DNA of 64,000 nt. Origin: Nonomuraea jiangxiensis. Its GTDB lineage: Bacteria > Actinomycetota > Actinomycetes > Streptosporangiales > Streptosporangiaceae. The notes below the pieces were generated by a model. That model was not told where the DNA came from and ran no database searches. It saw only the letters and a program-made list of their open reading frames with translations. The position numbers and the translations under genes were made by a program. Shown piece by piece: positions 49,110-59,343 of this stretch. Location of the stretch: positions 1 to 64,000 of the forward strand of contig NZ_FNDJ01000037.1 in assembly GCF_900099965.1 (NCBI RefSeq). Direction: 5' to 3'. Within the stretch, counting starts at the first letter, position 1; every line of letters begins with the position of its first letter.

Positions 49110-52100
49110 ATGGCCCGGGTCAGGACCACAACTGCGGCGCGACGTCCCCGAGGCGTCCGCTTATGTCGCCGTAACTCGCCCGTCACCTATCTCACGGCAG
49201 CCGCCACGGCGGCTGCCTTTCTTCTGCCCGGCGTGATGGTTCAACCGGCGTCCGCGCGTACGCCCGTTGCCACCGCCGAGCACCGGCAGGAACCGCCGGA
49301 CACCGCCACCGAGCAGGGCGCCCTGGCGGCGGCCCGGCAGAGTGGGGACCGCGTCGAGGTGGGTTCCCTGCGTACCGAGACGCGCACCGTCTACGCCGAA
49401 CCCGCGGGCGGCTTCGTCATGGAGCAGCACGCCCGCCCGATCCGAGTACGCAAGGACGGCCGGTGGACCCCGGTCGACACCACCCTGCGCCGCCTGCCCG
49501 ACGGTTCCGTCGCCCCCGGGGCGACCGCCGTGGACCTGCGCTTCTCCGGCGGAGGGGACGCCCCGATGGCCGAGGTCGCCAGGGGCGCCAAGTCGCTGGC
49601 GCTGACCTGGCCGGCCACGCTGCCGGAGCCCGTACTGGACGGCGCCACCGCCACCTACGCCGACGTGCTCCCCGACGTCGATCTGCAGGTGACGGCCGAC
49701 GTGGACGGGTTCTCCCACGTACTGGTCGTCAAGAGCAGGCAGGTCGCGCTGAGCGGCGCCCTCGACCGGCTGCGCTTCGGGGTGAAGGCCGAGGGCCTGT
49801 CGGTACGCCAGGGCCAGGGCGGCGGCATGCGGGCCGTGGACGCCTCAGGCGCGGAGGTGTTCGCCGCGCCGACCCCGCTGATGTGGGACTCCCCGGCCGA
49901 CCAGCAGGGCAGGCGGATGGCCGCGGCCAACCAGCCCGGCGAGGGGCCGAACCCCGGCTCCCGGCACGAGGCGATGGGCCTGGACCTGGCCGGCGGCACG
50001 CTGACCCTCACGCCCGACCGCGGCATGCTGGCCGACCCGGCCACCCGGTATCCGGTCTTCCTGGACCCGGCGGTCTCGGCGGCGCGTGGCGCGTGGACGT
50101 CGGTCTGGAAGAAGTACCCGACCACCAACTACCTCAACTCCAGCGACGTGGCCAGGGTCGGGCACGAGAACGAGACGGGCCAGACCAACCGGTCGTTCTT
50201 CCAGATGAACACCGGCACCGCCATCCACGGCAAGCAGATCATCAAGGCCACCTTCCGTACGTACGAGACCTGGTCCTGGTCCTGCACCAAGAGGGCGGTG
50301 GAGGTCTGGCTGACCGGCGGGATCAGCAAGTCCACGACGTGGAACAACCAGCCGTCGTGGACCACGAAGCTGAACACCCAGACGGTCGCCAAGGGCTGGA
50401 GCACCTCGTGCCCGGCGGGCGGCGTGGAGTTCGACGCGACCGCCGCGGCGGTCCAGGCCGCGTCCAAGAACTGGTCCAGCATCACGCTCGGCCTGCGCGC
50501 CACCAGCGAGACCGACACCTACGCGTGGAAGAAGTTCCGCAACAACCCCACGCTCGTCGTCGAGTACAACACCATCCCGACCGCCCCCGTGGCCGCCGAC
50601 GCCTGGTCGGACCCGGGCGGCGCCTGCGTGTCCGGCACCGCCCGGCCGCTGGTCGGCACCGCCACCCCGAGGCTGTGGGCCAAGCTCAAGGACGGCGACA
50701 ACTCGGTGATGGGCCGCTTCGAGTGGTACGACGCCGCCGGGACGAAGAAGGGCGAGTTCCTCACCCCGGCCGCCTCCTCGGGCAACGCCTTCAACGTCGC
50801 CGTGCCCGCCGGGGTCTACGCCGACAATTCGGTGATCCGGTGGCGGGTGCGCGGCGAGGACGGCCGGGCGACCAGTGGCTGGAGCCCCTGGTGCGAGATC
50901 GGCGTGGACACGACGGCACCGGGCCAGCCGCCCGCCGTCACCTCCGCGCAGTACCCGGAGAACGCCTGGGGCGACGGCCTCGGCCGTGCCGGAACCTTCA
51001 CCTTCGGCGCGAACGGCGTGCCGGACGTGACCTCGTTCCTGTACGGGCTCAACACCAACCCCGCCACCGAGGTGCGCGCCGGCGCGGCGGGCGGCTCGGC
51101 GACGATCCGGCTCACGCCGCTGGAGGAGGGCCCGAACGTGCTGTCGGTGCGCAGCAAGGACGCCGCCGGCAAGCAGGGCCCGATCCGCAGCTACGTGTTC
51201 AACGTGCGGGCCGGCACCGGCCCGGCCGGCTACTGGCGGCTCGACGAGGGCTCCGGTGCGACGGCCGGTGACGCGGCGGGCAGCCGCCCGGCCGCGATCA
51301 GCGGGGCCGCCTGGAGCGAGGGCAGGGCGGGCAGGGCGCTGCGCTTCACCGGTGCCGGCCAGTACGCCGCGACCACCGGCGGCGTCGCGCCCACCGAGGA
51401 GAACGTCTCGGTCTCGGCCTGGGTGCGGCTGTCGTCGCTGCCCACCGGCAACGCGGCCGCCGTCAGCCAGAACGGGGAGGTCAACAGCGGCTTCTGGCTC
51501 GGGTATCGGGGCAGCGTGAAGTCGTGGGCGTTCATGATGAACCATCCGGGCGCCGCGCCGCAGACCGTCTGGGCGGAGAACGCCGCGGTCGTCCCGGTCG
51601 CGGGGCAGTGGGCCCACCTGACGGGCGTGTACGACTCCGCGACCCGCTCGATGTACCTGTACGTCAACGGACGACTCGCCGCCGGCCCCGTCGCCTACCA
51701 CGGCGGGGCGGGACCGGCGACGGCCGTGCAGTTCGGGCAGGGCCGCTATCAGAGCAGGGAGGCCGACCCGTGGCCCGGCGAGGTGGACGAGGTTCGCGTC
51801 CACGACCGGGCCCTGGCCTCTGACGAGGTGGTGAAGCTGGTCAACCACGCCGCCACGCTCACCGGCCACTGGACACTGGACGAGGAGAGCGGCACGACCG
51901 CCGCCGACGCCGCCGCCCGTACCGGCCCGCTCACCCTCGGCCCCGGCACGTCGTGGACCGGCGGCTGGCTGGAGGGCGGTCTCGCGCTCGACGGCACCAC
52001 CGGCCACGCCGTGGCGGCGAGACCGGCGGCACGCACCGACGACAGTTTCACCGTCACCGCGTGGGTCCAGCTCGACTCGCTGCCGGCGGCCGACGCGGCG

Positions 52101-52496
52101 GCGGTGTCCCAGAGTGGCACCCGGGCCAGCGGGTTCACCCTCGGCTACGCGGCGGAGGGCCCACGCTGGACCTTCGGCATGGCGAACGCCGACGCCGACG
52201 GCGCGCCGGTGACACGTACCCGCTCGGACGCGGCGCCGTTCGCCATGGAATGGACCCACGTCGCGGGCGTGTACGACGCGCTCGCCAGGAAGCTGCGCGT
52301 CTACGTGGGCGGCCAGCTGGTGTCCAGCACCGAGGTCGACCACTCGAGCGCCTGGAACTCCGCCGGGCCGCTCCAGCTCGGCCGCGCGATGACCGACGGG
52401 GTGTTCGCCGGGCACTGGCCCGGGATCGTCGACGACGTACGCACCTACCAGGGTGCGCTGAGCGACACGGACGTCGCCAGGCTCGCCGCCGAATAG
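49110..52496 (+). CDS. Large secreted LamG/DNRLRE-domain protein (1128 aa)
   Basis: The ATG at 49110 has GGAGG upstream and a long Sec signal (helix TYLTAAATAAAFLLPGVMV, cut near PASA-RT). The mature protein has an N-terminal beta domain (TETRTVYAEPAGGFVMEQHARPIRV), a DNRLRE-type domain (TSVWKKYPTTNYLNSSDVARVGHEN .. TTWNNQPSW, about 330-480), Ig-like segments and two LamG concanavalin-like domains (YWRLDEGSGATAGDAAG and HWTLDEESGTTAADAA, about 710-910 and 920-1125). This layout is typical of actinobacterial proteins encoded just before secreted RHS proteins, as here. It probably binds sugars or surfaces and forms a unit with the RHS protein. Confidence 0.85.
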   Translation: MARVRTTTAARRPRGVRLCRRNSPVTYLTAAATAAAFLLPGVMVQPASARTPVATAEHRQEPPDTATEQGALAAARQSGDRVEVGSLRTETRTVYAEPAGGFVMEQHARPIRVRKDGRWTPVDTTLRRLPDGSVAPGATAVDLRFSGGGDAPMAEVARGAKSLALTWPATLPEPVLDGATATYADVLPDVDLQVTADVDGFSHVLVVKSRQVALSGALDRLRFGVKAEGLSVRQGQGGGMRAVDASGAEVFAAPTPLMWDSPADQQGRRMAAANQPGEGPNPGSRHEAMGLDLAGGTLTLTPDRGMLADPATRYPVFLDPAVSAARGAWTSVWKKYPTTNYLNSSDVARVGHENETGQTNRSFFQMNTGTAIHGKQIIKATFRTYETWSWSCTKRAVEVWLTGGISKSTTWNNQPSWTTKLNTQTVAKGWSTSCPAGGVEFDATAAAVQAASKNWSSITLGLRATSETDTYAWKKFRNNPTLVVEYNTIPTAPVAADAWSDPGGACVSGTARPLVGTATPRLWAKLKDGDNSVMGRFEWYDAAGTKKGEFLTPAASSGNAFNVAVPAGVYADNSVIRWRVRGEDGRATSGWSPWCEIGVDTTAPGQPPAVTSAQYPENAWGDGLGRAGTFTFGANGVPDVTSFLYGLNTNPATEVRAGAAGGSATIRLTPLEEGPNVLSVRSKDAAGKQGPIRSYVFNVRAGTGPAGYWRLDEGSGATAGDAAGSRPAAISGAAWSEGRAGRALRFTGAGQYAATTGGVAPTEENVSVSAWVRLSSLPTGNAAAVSQNGEVNSGFWLGYRGSVKSWAFMMNHPGAAPQTVWAENAAVVPVAGQWAHLTGVYDSATRSMYLYVNGRLAAGPVAYHGGAGPATAVQFGQGRYQSREADPWPGEVDEVRVHDRALASDEVVKLVNHAATLTGHWTLDEESGTTAADAAARTGPLTLGPGTSWTGGWLEGGLALDGTTGHAVAARPAARTDDSFTVTAWVQLDSLPAADAAAVSQSGTRASGFTLGYAAEGPRWTFGMANADADGAPVTRTRSDAAPFAMEWTHVAGVYDALARKLRVYVGGQLVSSTEVDHSSAWNSAGPLQLGRAMTDGVFAGHWPGIVDDVRTYQGALSDTDVARLAAE

Positions 52497-52508
52497 CCCT
52501 TCTTCACC

Positions 52509-52535
52509 GGGCGGAGCCGCGACCCGGCTCCGCCC
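52509..52535 (+). terminator. 11-bp stem hairpin between the LamG and RHS genes
   Basis: GGGCGGAGCCG and CGGCTCCGCCC pair perfectly around a five-base loop, 13 bp after the LamG-gene stop. No T-run. The RHS gene begins 29 bp further on, so it may act as partial terminator between the two. Confidence 0.7.
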
Positions 52536-52563
52536 ATCTCGGCCGCACTCTGCCTTCTGGACG

Positions 52564-55500
52564 GTGAGGATGTACGAATCCGAGGAGTTTTCGGAGCAAG
52601 AACGTTCGACATTTCTGATCTTCGACTGGTACCCACGCAAGCTTCGCTGGTTCGTCCGCAGTTGCGCCGCCATGGTCATCATGGTCCTGGTGCCGCTCGT
52701 GTACGCCATGCCGGCCGAGGCCGCGCCCCGGGAAAGACCGGAGGTGCAGCAGGAGGAGCCGGTCCCCGGCCGCCCGGTCCCGGTCCTGCCCAAGGGCAAG
52801 GACGCCGCGGCCGTGGGGGCGCTCAAGGCGGCGCCGGCGGTGTCCTGGCCGGAGCCCGGCACGGCCGAGCTGGCACCGGGCGACCAGGCCCGTACCACCG
52901 TCGGCTCCCTGCCGGTGGGGCTGGCCGCCCCGGCGAGTACGAACGCCAGAACGGCCAGGGCGGCGCCCGAGCGCGTCAAGGTCGAGGTGCTCGACCGGTC
53001 ACGCACCCCGGACGTGCAGGGCGTGGCGCTGCGCCTGTCCCGGGGGCAGGGCGCGACCCGCGGCGGCCCGGCCCGGATCGAGCTGGACTATTCGGGCTTC
53101 CGGCACGCGTTCGGCGGTGACTACGCCTCCCGGCTGCGGCTCGTCAAGCTGCCGGACTGCGCGCTGACCGGCAGTGCGGCGACGACGGGCAGTGCGGCGA
53201 CGACCGGCAGCGCGGCGACGACCTGTCCCGCGCCCGAGCCGGTCCCCGGCGACAACGACCACAAGGCCGGCACCCTGACGGCCGAGGTGGACGTGGCGGC
53301 GTCCGGAGCCTCGCTGTACGCGCTGACCGCCGCCGCCGCGGGCGCCTCCGGCGACTACTCGGCCACGTCCCTGTCGCCGTCGGCGACCTGGAGCGTCGGC
53401 CTCCAGTCGGGTGACTTCACCTGGAACCACCCGATGCGGGCGCCGCCGTCCATCGGCGGCGAGGAGCCGGTGCTCAGCCTGAACTACTCCGCCCAGAGCG
53501 TGGACGGGCGCACCTCGGCCACCAACAACCAGGTGTCGTGGGCGGGCGAAGGCTTCGACCTGACGCCGGGCGGATACATCGAACGCCGTTACAAGTCCTG
53601 CATGGCCGACGGGCGCAAGACCGGCGACCTGTGCTGGGACCACGACAACGCCACGCTCATGCTCAACGGCTCGGCCGTGGAGCTGGTCAAGGACGCCGCG
53701 ACGAAGGCGTGGCGGCCCACCCGCGACGACGGCACCAAGATCGAGCTGCTCACCGGCGCCGCCAACGGTGACAACGACGGCGAGCACTGGCGGCTCACCA
53801 CGACCGACGGCACCCAGTACCACTTCGGCCTGAACCGGCTGCCGGGCTGGACCTCGGACAAGCCCGAGACGAAGTCGGCCTGGACGGTGCCGGTGTTCGG
53901 GAACGAGTCCGGCGAACCGTGCCACAAGACCACGCCCGCCGACGCCTGGTGCCAGCAGGCGTGGCGGTGGAACCTCGACTACACCGTGGACCGGCACGGC
54001 AACGCCACCACCTACTGGTACACCACCGAGACCAACCACTACGGCCGCAACGAGAAGCCCGAGCTGGAGACCCCGTACGTCCGGGGCGGCCAGCTGAGCC
54101 GCATCGACTACGGCTACCGCTCCGGCGAGCTGTTCACCGTCGCGCCGGCCGCGCGGGTCGTCTTCACCGTGGCCGAGCGGTGCGTGCCGAGCGGCGCCGT
54201 CACCTGCGAGCCGGGCCAGCTCACCAAGGACACCGCGGGCAACTGGCCGGACGTGCCCTTCGACCGCAACTGCAACGCGGGCGAGACGTGCAAGGACCGG
54301 CTGTCGCCCACGTTCTGGACCCGCAAGCGGCTGGCGAAGGTGACCACGCAGGTCCGGTCCGGCTCGGCGTACCAGGACGTGGACTCCTGGACGCTGACCC
54401 ACACCTTCCCGGCCACCGGCGACGGGCTGAGCCCGGCGCTGTGGCTGGCCTCGATCCGGCACTCCGGACATGTCGGCGGCACCGTCACGCTGCCCGAGGT
54501 GACCTTCGCCGGCGTCCAGCTGAAGAACCGGGTCGACTCCGACGAGGGACGCGCCCCGCTGTACAAGTGGCGGGTCCAGTCGGTCTACAGCGAGTCCGGC
54601 GGGGAGACCCGGGTGAACTACGCGCCCGTGGAGTGCCTGCCGGGAAGCCTGCCGGCCGCCGACCGCAACACCAAGCGCTGCTTCCCGCAGCGGTGGGCGC
54701 CGCAGGACGAGATGGAGGTCCTGGACTGGTTCCACAAGTACGTGGTCGCGCAGACCGTGGAGATCGACAGGACCGCGCGCTCCCCGTGGGTGGTCACGGA
54801 CTACGAATATCTGGACGGGGGCGCCTGGCGGTACGCCGAGCACATCCTGGTCAAGCCCAAGGAGCGCACCTGGTCGGACTGGCGCGGCTACGGCCGCGTA
54901 CGGGTGCGGCAGGGTGACGGCCGGGACGCGCCGCGCACGATGACCGAGCACCGGTTCTACCGGGGCATGAACGGCGACCGGCTGGCCGACGGGACCCGCA
55001 AGGCCGTCAAGGTCACCGACACCGAGGGCAACGCGCGCGACGACCTCGACCACCTGGCCGGGGCCGACCTGGAGACGGTCGTGCACGACGGGGACGGCGG
55101 CAAGATCCTGTCGGCCACCGCCGAGGAGCACTGGGCGCGCAAGACAGGCGAGTTCACCTTCGAGGGCGTGACCAAGACCGCGCACCTCGTGCAGTCGGCG
55201 AAGATGACCACCCGGGACCTGAAGGAGGACGGCACCTGGCGGCGCACCGCCGAGGAGCGGTCCTACGACCAGTACGGCTTCCTCACCCAGGTGAACGAGC
55301 TGGGCGACCTGGCCGACGCGGGTGACGACACCTGCACCCGCTACACCTACGCCCGCGACTCGGCCCTGTGGATGCTCGACTTCACCAGCCGGGTGGAGAA
55401 GGTGGGCCAGCCGTGCTCGGCCGAGCCCCGGCGGCCCGCCGACGTCCTGTCGGACGTCCGTTACCACTTCGACAACCGTACGTTCGGGCAGTCACCGGCG

Positions 55501-58500
55501 TACGGCGACGTGACCCGCGAGGAGCGCCTGACCTCCTACGACGGGTCCACCCCCAAGTACGGCCTCGACATCACGCGCTCCTACGACGCCTATGGTCGCG
55601 AGACGGCGGAGAGCGACGCGGGCGGCGGGTCGAACACCACCACGTACGTGCCGGCGTCCGGCGCCCAGGCCACCGAGATCCGCACCACCAACCCGCTCGG
55701 CCACGCCGACGTCACCTACGTCGAGCCCGCGTGGGGCGAGCCGGTCGCGGAGGTGGACGAGAACGGCCGCCGTACGGACCTGGAGCACGACGCGCTCGGC
55801 CGGCTGGTCAAGGTCTGGCAGAACGACCGGAGCAAGGCGGCGGGCCAGTCGCCCAGCACCGAGTACGCCTACCAGCTCCGCACCGACGGCCCGAACATCG
55901 TCACCACCAAGACGCTCGGGGACGACGGGGAGTATCTCGTCAGCCACGAGCTCTACGACGGGCTGATGCGCGAGCGGCAGACCCAGGAGCCCGCCCCCGG
56001 CGGCGGCCGGGTGCTCACCGACACCTTCTACAACTCGCTCGGCCAGGTGGCCAAGTCCAACGAGGGCTACTACGCCACCGGCGACGCCGGGACGAACCTC
56101 TTCGGCGTCACCGACGACGACGTCGCCGGCCAGGTCGTCTCCGGCTACGACGGGACCGGCGAGCTGGTCGAGCAGAGCTTCCGGGTCAAGGGCGAGGTGA
56201 AGTGGAAGACCTCCACCCGGCGCACGGCCGACCGGGCGCACGTCACCCCGCCACCCGGCGGGACCGCCACCACCGTCCTGTCGGACTCCGAGGGCCGCAT
56301 CACGGAGCTGCGCCAGTACAAGGGCGCGACCCCGGCCGGCGACTACGAGGCCACCAAGTACGTCTACGACCGGGAGGGCCGCGTCACCTCGGTGACCGAC
56401 TCCATGGGCAACGTCTGGCGGCACCACTACGACCTGCGGGGCCGCGAGTACAAGACCGAGGACCCGGACAAGGGCGTCACCACCCGCGTCTTCAACGAGC
56501 TCGACGAGGAGGTCTCCACGACCGACGCGCGTGGCCGTACCCTGGTGCACTCCTACGACGCGCTCGGCCGCAAGACCTCGACCCGTGAGGGCTCGGCCAC
56601 CGGGACCCTGCTGGCCGAGTGGCGCCACGACGTCCTGGCCAAGGGACACTTGGCCGAGACGATCCGGTACATCGACGGCCAGGCGTACTCCGCCAAGATC
56701 GAGGCCATCGACCGGGAGTACCGCACGCTGCGGCAGAGCGTCACGATCCCCGCGCGGGAGGGCAAGCTCGCCGGGACGTACCTGTTCAACACCCGCTACA
56801 CCGCCGACGACCAGGTGCAGTCCATCACGTTCCCCGCGGCGGGCGGCCTGCCCGAGGAGAGCGTGACCTACGGCTACGACGCGATGCGCCAGCCCAGCTC
56901 GGTCGAAGGTCTGTCCACGTACGTCACCGACGCCCGCTACAGCAAGCTCGGCGAGACGCTCCAGTACGAGCTCAGCACCGGCACCCGCAAGGCGTGGCTG
57001 ACTTTCACCCACGAGGAGGGCACCCGCAGGCTGATCAGGTCGCAACTGGACCGGGACAACGGCACCAGGTCCGACCTGGACATGAACTACACCTACGACG
57101 CCGTCGGCAACGTCACCCGCATCGCCGACTCTCCCGGCGGCCAGGCCGTGGACACCCAGTGCTTCACCTACGACCACCTGCGCCGGCTCACCGCGGCGTG
57201 GACGGCCACCGACAACTGCGCCGCGCGCGCCCCGCGCTCGGACCTGATCGGCGGCGCCGCGCCGTACGCGACCAGCTACGCCTACGACGCCACCGGCAAC
57301 CGGACGAAGGAGACCCACCACGCCTTCGGCGGCCGGGCGGAGGGCGTGCGCGCCTACGCCTACCCGAACGCGGGCGAGGCCCGGCCGCACGCGCTCACCT
57401 CGGTCACGCCCACCGGGCAGGTGTCCGAGCCGGCCTCGTCCTACGAGTACGACGCGGCGGGGAACATGACCGTGCGCCGGCTCGGCGGCTCGGAGCAGCG
57501 GCTCACCTGGGACACCGAGGGCAACCTGGAGTCGGTGACCGAGGCGGGCAAGACCACCTCGTTCGTCTACGACGCCGACGGCGACCGGCTGCTCCGCCGG
57601 ACGCCGACGGAAACCACCCTGTACATCGACGACATGGAGCTGCGGCTCGACCACGCCAAGCAGGCGGTGGACGGCACCCGCTACTACACGGTCAACGGTG
57701 ACGCGGTCGCGGTCCGTACCTCCGAGGGGAAGGTGTACTTCTTCGCCGCCGACCACCACGGCACGGCCAACGCCGCCGTCGACGCCCAGAGTGGCGCGGT
57801 GGCGATCCGCCGGCAGACCCCGTTCGGCACCGACCGGGGCGCTCCACCGCCCTGGTGGCCCGGCCAGCGGGGATTCGTCGGCGGGACCGTGGACCCGACC
57901 ACCAAGCTCGTCCATCTGGGGGCCCGCGAGTACGACCCGTCGATCGGCCGGTTCCTGTCCGTGGACCCGGTCATCGACGACAGCGACCCGCAGCAGATGA
58001 ACGGGTACGCCTACGCCAACAACAGCCCCGTCACCATGACCGACCCCGACGGGCAGCTGTTCTGGTTCGCGGCGGCCATCGCGATCCGGATCGCCCTGCA
58101 GATCGCGGCGCGGCGGGCGGCCCTCGCGGCGGCGCGCCGGGCGGCACTGGAGCTGGCGCGACGCAGGGCCCTGGAGGCGGCCAGGCGCAAGGCGGCGGAG
58201 ATCGCGCGCCGCAAGGCGCTGGAGGCGGCCAAAAAGCGGGCCTTGGAGCAGGCCAAGAAGAAGGCCGCGGCGGAGGCCAAGAAGCGGGCCGCGGAGAAGG
58301 CCAGGAAGGCCGCCGAGGCCGCCGCCAGGCGCAGGGCGGCCCAAGCACGGGCCAGGGCAGCGGCGGCGGCACGGGCACGGGCGGCCGCGGCACGGGCCAG
58401 GGCGGCGGCCAGGCGCGTTGCCGCCAGGCGCGAGAAGCCCGCCAGGGCCAGGCCGAACCACCGTCCCACCACCCGCCGGGCGCAGCAGCGGATCAACCCG

Positions 58501-58797
58501 CCCAAGACGCAGCGGAACCCGGCGAACAACAACAACCAGGTCGCGCGCAGGGGACTGTCCGATGCGCAAAAACGCTCGATCGACGATCAGTTGGGAGTGC
58601 GCCGTTACGATCCCAGTGAGCTGACGTCCCACACCAGGGTCGCCCGCAGCGAGACGGAGTACATGCCTCACCAGGGCACCGGATGGGGCCCCGCCGGCAA
58701 GAAGTACTCCTCGGACACTCCACGGGGCGGCAAGGGAAGAACCGTCCTCTGGTATCTCTGGCAGATCTTCCGCCCACGCGGCGGCGGTGACGACTGA
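52564..58797 (+). CDS. Secreted RHS-repeat protein with variable C-terminal tip (2077 aa)
   Basis: A short cytoplasmic start is followed by a membrane/signal helix (CAAMVIMVLVPLVYAMPAEA, about 36-56). The body has a SpvB/TcdB-like N-terminal part (TWNHPMRAPPSIGGEEPVLSLNYSAQS) and many YD repeats (for example YDREGRVTSVTDSMGNVWRH), ending at the RHS core RFLSVDPVIDDSDPQQMNGYAYANNSPVTMTDPDG near residue 1825. After that comes a region of about 120 residues almost wholly of Ala/Arg/Lys helix, then about 95 residues with SDAQKRSIDDQLGVRRYDPSELTSHTRVA. The tip should be the polymorphic toxin part; I recognise no known toxin family in it. Start is GTG 52564 or ATG 52570. No immunity gene follows. 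Confidence 0.9.
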   Translation: MRMYESEEFSEQERSTFLIFDWYPRKLRWFVRSCAAMVIMVLVPLVYAMPAEAAPRERPEVQQEEPVPGRPVPVLPKGKDAAAVGALKAAPAVSWPEPGTAELAPGDQARTTVGSLPVGLAAPASTNARTARAAPERVKVEVLDRSRTPDVQGVALRLSRGQGATRGGPARIELDYSGFRHAFGGDYASRLRLVKLPDCALTGSAATTGSAATTGSAATTCPAPEPVPGDNDHKAGTLTAEVDVAASGASLYALTAAAAGASGDYSATSLSPSATWSVGLQSGDFTWNHPMRAPPSIGGEEPVLSLNYSAQSVDGRTSATNNQVSWAGEGFDLTPGGYIERRYKSCMADGRKTGDLCWDHDNATLMLNGSAVELVKDAATKAWRPTRDDGTKIELLTGAANGDNDGEHWRLTTTDGTQYHFGLNRLPGWTSDKPETKSAWTVPVFGNESGEPCHKTTPADAWCQQAWRWNLDYTVDRHGNATTYWYTTETNHYGRNEKPELETPYVRGGQLSRIDYGYRSGELFTVAPAARVVFTVAERCVPSGAVTCEPGQLTKDTAGNWPDVPFDRNCNAGETCKDRLSPTFWTRKRLAKVTTQVRSGSAYQDVDSWTLTHTFPATGDGLSPALWLASIRHSGHVGGTVTLPEVTFAGVQLKNRVDSDEGRAPLYKWRVQSVYSESGGETRVNYAPVECLPGSLPAADRNTKRCFPQRWAPQDEMEVLDWFHKYVVAQTVEIDRTARSPWVVTDYEYLDGGAWRYAEHILVKPKERTWSDWRGYGRVRVRQGDGRDAPRTMTEHRFYRGMNGDRLADGTRKAVKVTDTEGNARDDLDHLAGADLETVVHDGDGGKILSATAEEHWARKTGEFTFEGVTKTAHLVQSAKMTTRDLKEDGTWRRTAEERSYDQYGFLTQVNELGDLADAGDDTCTRYTYARDSALWMLDFTSRVEKVGQPCSAEPRRPADVLSDVRYHFDNRTFGQSPAYGDVTREERLTSYDGSTPKYGLDITRSYDAYGRETAESDAGGGSNTTTYVPASGAQATEIRTTNPLGHADVTYVEPAWGEPVAEVDENGRRTDLEHDALGRLVKVWQNDRSKAAGQSPSTEYAYQLRTDGPNIVTTKTLGDDGEYLVSHELYDGLMRERQTQEPAPGGGRVLTDTFYNSLGQVAKSNEGYYATGDAGTNLFGVTDDDVAGQVVSGYDGTGELVEQSFRVKGEVKWKTSTRRTADRAHVTPPPGGTATTVLSDSEGRITELRQYKGATPAGDYEATKYVYDREGRVTSVTDSMGNVWRHHYDLRGREYKTEDPDKGVTTRVFNELDEEVSTTDARGRTLVHSYDALGRKTSTREGSATGTLLAEWRHDVLAKGHLAETIRYIDGQAYSAKIEAIDREYRTLRQSVTIPAREGKLAGTYLFNTRYTADDQVQSITFPAAGGLPEESVTYGYDAMRQPSSVEGLSTYVTDARYSKLGETLQYELSTGTRKAWLTFTHEEGTRRLIRSQLDRDNGTRSDLDMNYTYDAVGNVTRIADSPGGQAVDTQCFTYDHLRRLTAAWTATDNCAARAPRSDLIGGAAPYATSYAYDATGNRTKETHHAFGGRAEGVRAYAYPNAGEARPHALTSVTPTGQVSEPASSYEYDAAGNMTVRRLGGSEQRLTWDTEGNLESVTEAGKTTSFVYDADGDRLLRRTPTETTLYIDDMELRLDHAKQAVDGTRYYTVNGDAVAVRTSEGKVYFFAADHHGTANAAVDAQSGAVAIRRQTPFGTDRGAPPPWWPGQRGFVGGTVDPTTKLVHLGAREYDPSIGRFLSVDPVIDDSDPQQMNGYAYANNSPVTMTDPDGQLFWFAAAIAIRIALQIAARRAALAAARRAALELARRRALEAARRKAAEIARRKALEAAKKRALEQAKKKAAAEAKKRAAEKARKAAEAAARRRAAQARARAAAAARARAAAARARAAARRVAARREKPARARPNHRPTTRRAQQRINPPKTQRNPANNNNQVARRGLSDAQKRSIDDQLGVRRYDPSELTSHTRVARSETEYMPHQGTGWGPAGKKYSSDTPRGGKGRTVLWYLWQIFRPRGGGDD
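53170..53223 (+). repeat. Three 18-bp tandem repeats inside the RHS gene
   Basis: Units 53170-53187, 53188-53205 and 53206-53223 each encode G-S-A-A-T-T, with two or three base differences between units. They form a flexible linker and could vary in copy number without breaking the frame. Confidence 0.85.
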
Positions 58798-58821
58798 TCC
58801 GCCACTGATCGGCGAAGCCTT

Positions 58822-58866
58822 GGCGACCCGTTCCGGGCGGCTCACCACCGCCCGGGACGGGTCGCC
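58822..58866. terminator. Long-stem terminator after the RHS gene
   Basis: A 19-bp stem (starting GGCGACCCG, one G-T-type mismatch) with a 7-base loop CTCACCA lies 25 bp after the RHS stop and just before the end of the convergent DoxX gene; it can serve both directions. Confidence 0.85.
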
Positions 58867-58872
58867 GGCATC

Positions 58873-59271
58873 TCAGGGGGCCAGCCGGCGGGTGGGCGGG
58901 CGCAGCGCCCAGGAGGCGACGGCCAGTGCCGCGAACGCGCCGGGGGCGATGAGGTTGGAGAGCGAATTGTGCATGGCGACATGGGACGCGGCGGCGGCGA
59001 TCATGTTGATCACGACGCCGGCGTAGGCCCATTCCTTCAGCCGTGGCAGCCCGGGGGCCAGCAGCACCACCGCCGCGATGATCTTCGCGATGCCCAGGAT
59101 CGGCGACAGGTAGCCGGGATATCCCAGTTGGAGCAGCATCGGATAGAAGGGGGCCATGCGGAACACGTCCATCGCTCCGCCGACCAGGCACTCGCCGACG
59201 ACGATCGCGGTGACGGCCCAGTAGGCGCCGGCGCGGTGGCGGCGCACCGGCACGGCGATCATCCGTTCCAC
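58873..59271 (-). CDS. DoxX-family membrane protein (132 aa)
   Basis: The small protein has four membrane helices: AYWAVTAIVVGECLVGGAM, GYLSPILGIAKIIAAVVLLAPG, AYAGVVINMIAAAASHVAMH and PGAFAALAVASWAL, with the DoxX-like GYPGYLSPILGIAKI motif. Its role is unknown; relatives are linked to redox or membrane stress. GTG 59271 has GAGGTG 5 bases upstream; ATG 59262 is an alternative. It is divergent from a TetR gene with a large inverted repeat between them. A much longer frame on this strand runs back through the TetR gene and is a shadow. Confidence 0.82.
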   Translation of the reverse strand: MERMIAVPVRRHRAGAYWAVTAIVVGECLVGGAMDVFRMAPFYPMLLQLGYPGYLSPILGIAKIIAAVVLLAPGLPRLKEWAYAGVVINMIAAAASHVAMHNSLSNLIAPGAFAALAVASWALRPPTRRLAP

Positions 59272-59285
59272 TGCACACCTCACAT

Positions 59286-59329
59286 CGATACGGAAGCGTA
59301 CTCTTATGTAAAGGTACGATAGCGTTTCG
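59286..59329. promoter_or_regulatory. 16-bp inverted repeat between DoxX and TetR genes
   Basis: CGATACGGAAGCGTAC (59286-59301) and GTACGATAGCGTTTCG (59314-59329) match as inverted repeats at 12 of 16 positions, spaced 12 bp, in an AT-richer promoter region. It is the likely TetR operator. Confidence 0.55.
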
Positions 59330-59343
59330 ATGGAGGTGGGGCA

